Assembly (NCBI GenBank): GCA_018825305.1
Contig: JAHJEO010000021.1
Span: 42,091-106,090, forward strand
DNA: 64,000 nucleotides
Origin: Gammaproteobacteria bacterium
GTDB taxonomy: Bacteria > Pseudomonadota > Gammaproteobacteria > Burkholderiales > Rhodocyclaceae
Direction: 5' to 3'
Position numbers and translations under genes: made by a program. This document shows positions 60,624-64,000 of the stretch, piece by piece; position 1 is the first letter of the stretch, and every line of letters begins with the position of its first letter. Below the pieces are notes generated by a model. That model had not been told where the DNA came from, did not search any database, and saw nothing but the letters and a program-made list of their open reading frames with translations.

Positions 60624-60856
60624 GCGGTCTCCTCCTTAGTCTGTGTTGTGGGTGGCCCGGCGACGGGGTTGCCGCCGCGGACCGTTTTCACCCAGTGTAG
60701 CCGGTCGGGTAGGCCGGGTGCTCCAAGCGATTCCATAATGTAAAACAGCAAACCGCATTGTGCAATATTGCGCTGCGGCATGGGCCGGCCGGCGGCGATG
60801 CATCGGGAGCCATCGCATGGGCGTAAGATTGGGCCAACGCACAAAAGGCCTTCCGC
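60624..60856. promoter_or_regulatory. Divergent promoter region of aceE and a response-regulator gene
   Basis: The 233 bases include an AT-rich patch (about 60730-60772) within GC-rich flanks and the palindrome GCAATATTGC (60762-60771). On the minus strand TTGCAC is followed 17 bases later by TACATT, a weak sigma-70 match for aceE. I see no PdhR-type dyad. Confidence 0.4.
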
Positions 60857-61990
60857 ATGGAACCTCTCCCCCGGCAGCCATCCGACCCGCTGAGTTCGCT
60901 AACGGGTACGTTGCTGATCGTCGATGACGTGCCGGCGAACGTCGGCGTGCTGGGCGAGTTGCTGCGCGACGCCGGCTATCGGGTGCTGGTGGCCACCTCG
61001 GGCGTGGCCGCGCTCGGTTTCGCCCGCCAGCCGCCCGGGCCCGACGTCATCCTGCTGGATGTGATGATGCCGGGGATGGATGGCCACGAGGTCCTCTCCC
61101 GCTTGCGCGAAGAGCCGGCCACGCGCGACATCCCCGTGATCTTCCTGACCGCCCTCAGCGACACGCAGGACGAAGAGCGCGGCCTCGCCCTCGGCGCCGC
61201 CGACTTCATCACCAAGCCCTACCGCCCGAGCATCGTGCTGGCGCGGGTGCAGACCCAGCTGGCGCTCAAGCGCGCCCGCGACCTCCTGAAAGACCAGAAC
61301 GCCTTCCTCGAAGCCGAGGTGGCGCGTCGCATGGCCGACAACCAGCTGATCCAGGACGTCAGCATCAACGCCCTGGCGCACCTGGCCGAAACGCGCGACC
61401 CCGAGACCGGCAACCACATCCGCCGCACCCAGGGATACGTCGCCGCGCTCGCCCGCCACCTGCAGCACCACCCGCGGTTTGCCGCCACCCTGGACGATCG
61501 CACCATCACCCTGCTGACCAAGTCGGCGCCGTTGCACGACATCGGCAAGGTCGGCATTCCCGACCACATCCTGCTCAAGCCCGGCAAGCTGACGCCGGCA
61601 GAATGGGCGGTAATGCAGACTCATGCCGTGCTGGGCGCGGACGCAATCGAGCAGGCCGAGCAGGAGGGCGAGCGCCCGGTGGAGTTCCTCGCCATGGCCA
61701 AGGAGATTGCCCGCTGGCACCATGAGAAATGGGATGGCAGCGGCTATCCCGACCGGCTGGCGGGCGACGCCATCCCGGTCTCGGCACGCCTGATGGCGCT
61801 GGCCGACGTCTTCGACGCCCTGATCTCGAAAAGGGTCTACAAGGATGCCCTGGCCTTCGACGCGGCGCGCGACATCATCCTCGCCGGCCGCGGCAGCCAT
61901 TTCGATCCGGATGTCGCCGATGCCTTCGTGGCCATCTACGATGAATTCATGGACATCGCCACGCGTTTTGCCGAGGACGGCGAACAATGA
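60857..61990 (+). CDS. REC-HD-GYP response regulator (c-di-GMP phosphodiesterase)
   Basis: The 377 residues have a receiver domain (about 18-135) with the phospho-acceptor Asp in VILLDVMMPGMDGHE and Lys in FITKPYRP, then an HD-GYP domain with HLAETRDPETGNHIRR, LHDIGKVGIPDHIL and HHEKWDGSGYP, all intact. HD-GYP enzymes hydrolyse c-di-GMP to pGpG or GMP. Its stop overlaps the ATG of the large sensor gene downstream as ATGA, so the two are probably a two-component pair. Confidence 0.93.
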   Translation: MEPLPRQPSDPLSSLTGTLLIVDDVPANVGVLGELLRDAGYRVLVATSGVAALGFARQPPGPDVILLDVMMPGMDGHEVLSRLREEPATRDIPVIFLTALSDTQDEERGLALGAADFITKPYRPSIVLARVQTQLALKRARDLLKDQNAFLEAEVARRMADNQLIQDVSINALAHLAETRDPETGNHIRRTQGYVAALARHLQHHPRFAATLDDRTITLLTKSAPLHDIGKVGIPDHILLKPGKLTPAEWAVMQTHAVLGADAIEQAEQEGERPVEFLAMAKEIARWHHEKWDGSGYPDRLAGDAIPVSARLMALADVFDALISKRVYKDALAFDAARDIILAGRGSHFDPDVADAFVAIYDEFMDIATRFAEDGEQ

Positions 61991-64000
61991 GGGCTGCCTG
62001 GCCATGGCGGAACGCCGACCCCGTGCCGACGTCGCCACCCGGCGCGGCGGTGGCAATTCCATGTCGTCGTCAGGTCGCGGTTCGCCGGGTTTGGCCGGCG
62101 TTGCTCCTGCTCCTGCTGGTCTGCATGGGTGGCTTGGGCATTGCCACTCCGGCCCGGGCCGCCGATGCCACGCCGGCGCTATCCCTGTCCAGCACGGAGC
62201 GCGAGTGGCTGGCGGCGCATCCGGTGGTGCGGCTGGGCATCGATGCCGGCTATGCCCCGTATTCCTTCGTCGATCCGCAGGGCCGGCCGCAAGGCGTGGT
62301 GGCCGAATTCCTGCCCCGCATCGAAGGCCTGCTGGGCATCCGCTTCGAGGTCGTGACCGACCTGAACTGGCTGGAGTTGATGGATGCGGTGCGCAACAAG
62401 CGTCTCGATGCCGTGGCGACCGTGGTGCACCTGCCGGAAAGGGAGGCCTTCCTGGCGTTTTCCGGCATCTACCTGCCGACGCCGCTGGTGGTGATGACGC
62501 GCGCCGACACGCCGCAGTTGAAATCGCTGCAGGACCTGGCCGCGCTTTCGCTGGTGTTGGTCGAAGGCTATTCGTCGAGCAAGCAGCTCACCGCGCTGTA
62601 CCCGGAATTGCGCCCCAGCTACGTGACCGCGCCCCTGGCCGGGTTGCGGGCGCTGTCCCTGGGCGAGGCGGATGCCTATGTCGGCGCGCTCGGCGTGAAT
62701 TCACACCTGGCGGCGCGTCACGGTTTTGCCAACATCAAGGTCAACGCCGCTTTCGACATGGAGACCAACGGCCAGCGTTTCGGCGTACGCAATGACTGGC
62801 CGCAACTGGCGCAGTTGCTCGACAAGGCACTGGCCGCCATCCCGCCGCATGAACGCGACGCGATCTTCGAGAAATGGCTGCCCGTGCAGGACGGCGAAAT
62901 TGGCCGCCTCGGCCAGCCCGGTGCCGCCGCCCTGCTGTTTCCGTGGCTGCTGGCGCTTGCCGGCTTCGCGCTCATCGGCTATGTGGCCCAGCTGACCTGG
63001 AACCGGCAGCTCAAGCGCGAACTGGCCCGGCGACGGCACGAACTGGAGCAGGCCCAGGCCATCGACATGGCTGAACGCAAACGCGCCGAAGAAACCCGGA
63101 CAGAGATCGAGGCAAGCTACCGAGCGCTGTTCGAACACATGACCGCCGGTTTCGTACTGTTCAAAGTGGTCGTGAACGAAGCCGGTTTGCCGGCCGACCT
63201 CGTGATCCTCGCCGCCAACCGGGGATTCGAGGTCACCACCGGCCTGCAGGCATCGAATGTCATCGGCAAACGCCTGGCCGAGGTACTGCCCGGGATAGAG
63301 CAGGATGCCGCGGACTGGATCGGGACTTACGGCCAGATCGCCCTGGGCGGCGAGCCGCGCCAGCTCGAACAGCATTCCGAACTTCTGGGCCGTTTCTACG
63401 CCGTCGCCGCCTACCAGCCCGTGGCGGGTCAATGCGCCGTGACCTTCACCGATGTCAGCGAACGCAAGCAGGCCGAAATCGAGCTGGCCAAGGAGCGCGG
63501 TTTCCTCAAGGCCCTGATCCAGACCATGCCGGACATGGTCTGGATGAAGGATCCGGCGGGCGCCTACGTCGTCTGCAACCTCCGCTTCGAGTGGTTGATC
63601 GGCAAGGACGAGGCCGACATCCTCGGCAAGACCGACTACGACTTCTTCGACAGGGAGCTGGCCGATGCCTTCCGCGACCACGATCGCAAGGCCATCGACG
63701 CCGGCCGGCCCACCATGAATGAAGAAGACGTGACCTTCGCCAACGACGGCCATCACGAGCTGCTGCAAACCATCAAGACCCCCATATACGATGCCGCCGG
63801 CAATCTCATGGGCGTGCTGGGCATCGCCCGCGACATCACGGCCGCCCGCCAGGCCCAGCAGCAGATCCGCAAACTCTCCCTTGCCGTCGAACAAAGCCCC
63901 GAAAGCATCGTCATCACCAACATCGACGCCGAAATCGAATACGTAAACGAAGCCTTCCTGCGGGTCACCGGCTACACCCGGGACGAAGTCATCGGCCAGA
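61987..64000 (+). CDS. Sensor protein with periplasmic-binding and PAS domains, 3'-truncated by window edge
   Basis: The ATG at 61987 overlaps the previous stop (ATGA). About 671 residues are visible. A signal sequence (ALLLLLLVCMGGLGIATPARA) is preceded by an unusual 38-residue N terminus. An SBP_bac_3 domain follows (about 60-300: LGIDAGYAPYSFVDPQGRPQG), then a membrane helix (LLFPWLLALAGFALIGYVAQL), a short coiled coil and at least three PAS domains, each followed by a DVSERK- or DITAAR-type linker. The output domain (kinase, GGDEF or other) lies beyond the window. Partnership with the upstream REC-HD-GYP protein makes a histidine kinase likely. Confidence 0.85.
   Translation, partial: MRAAWPWRNADPVPTSPPGAAVAIPCRRQVAVRRVWPALLLLLLVCMGGLGIATPARAADATPALSLSSTEREWLAAHPVVRLGIDAGYAPYSFVDPQGRPQGVVAEFLPRIEGLLGIRFEVVTDLNWLELMDAVRNKRLDAVATVVHLPEREAFLAFSGIYLPTPLVVMTRADTPQLKSLQDLAALSLVLVEGYSSSKQLTALYPELRPSYVTAPLAGLRALSLGEADAYVGALGVNSHLAARHGFANIKVNAAFDMETNGQRFGVRNDWPQLAQLLDKALAAIPPHERDAIFEKWLPVQDGEIGRLGQPGAAALLFPWLLALAGFALIGYVAQLTWNRQLKRELARRRHELEQAQAIDMAERKRAEETRTEIEASYRALFEHMTAGFVLFKVVVNEAGLPADLVILAANRGFEVTTGLQASNVIGKRLAEVLPGIEQDAADWIGTYGQIALGGEPRQLEQHSELLGRFYAVAAYQPVAGQCAVTFTDVSERKQAEIELAKERGFLKALIQTMPDMVWMKDPAGAYVVCNLRFEWLIGKDEADILGKTDYDFFDRELADAFRDHDRKAIDAGRPTMNEEDVTFANDGHHELLQTIKTPIYDAAGNLMGVLGIARDITAARQAQQQIRKLSLAVEQSPESIVITNIDAEIEYVNEAFLRVTGYTRDEVIGQ

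Noticed and set aside
60624..60856. PdhR operator upstream of aceE
   Set aside because: No AATTGGT-type dyad is visible; only a short GCAATATTGC palindrome.
61501..61545. Possible further dispersed-repeat copy (AAGTCGGCGCCGTTG)
   Set aside because: It encodes the conserved TKSAPLHDIGKVG of HD-GYP domains, and the match to the repeat is only about 11 bases.

Overview
The window looks like the chromosome of a GC-rich betaproteobacterium, most likely of the Rhodocyclales. The grounds are gene order and family type rather than any database search: dusB-fis-purH-purD, lptD-surA-pdxA-ksgA divergent from amgK-murU-pepP-ubi, and a form II RuBisCO (cbbM-cbbQ-cbbO) Calvin cycle locus. Nothing in the sequence marks it as plasmid, phage or genomic island. 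I see no rRNA, tRNA, CRISPR array, transposase or integrase. No stretch over about 300 bases lacks a gene or gene remnant.

Layout. 1-3.2 kb: end of a PhnD-like binding protein and a membrane GGDEF-EAL protein. 3.2-8.4 kb (minus): dusB, fis, purH, purD, hemF. 8.6-11.6 kb: MASE1-PAS-PAS-GGDEF-EAL protein. 11.6-15.9 kb (minus): amgK, murU, pepP and a Ubi-type hydroxylase. 16.1-21.6 kb (plus): lptD, surA, pdxA, an unlisted 37-codon ORF with ATGA overlaps at both ends, and ksgA. 21.6-27.5 kb: a DUF2892 protein, xthA, a Cys-rich small protein, a PilZ protein, oligopeptidase A, a DUF2189 membrane protein, purC and a PsiE-like protein.

27.7-43.7 kb is the autotrophy locus. On the minus strand, in transcription order, it runs cbbY, cbbM, cbbQ, cbbO, fbp, prk, tkt, gap, pgk, pyk, fba, with cbbR divergent at the head. 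It encodes most of the Calvin cycle, the RuBisCO activase pair, a phosphatase for inhibitory sugar phosphates, and an exit to pyruvate. rpiA lies 10 kb away; no rpe is seen. Intrinsic-terminator-like hairpins after cbbM and cbbO suggest several expression levels within the cluster. Next to cbbR lie two 5'-truncated, head-to-head gene remnants (a class II aldolase with a Dabb tail and a second CbbR-like regulator), which look like the scar of one deletion.

45.5-54 kb: LysE exporter, thioredoxin-like protein, rsmE, a two-domain PPK2, argA, yggX, phoU, rpiA and an unrecognised 567-residue protein. 54-60.6 kb (minus): the pyruvate dehydrogenase operon aceE-aceF-lpdA with an HslV-like Ntn hydrolase gene between aceF and lpdA. 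60.9-64 kb: a REC-HD-GYP response regulator overlapping a large periplasmic-binding/PAS sensor that runs off the end.

The most unusual signal is a short dispersed repeat of about 27 bp, core AAAAGTCGGCGCTGGCG, present in about a dozen full, partial or degenerate copies. It sits in spacers and inside unrelated coding sequences (ubi, pepP, ksgA, cbbY, aceF, lpdA), where it is read in only a few frames and leaves the gene open. A second family of 74 bp occurs just 3' of purD and of gap. Cyclic-di-GMP signalling genes are also dense (two GGDEF-EAL, one HD-GYP, one PilZ).
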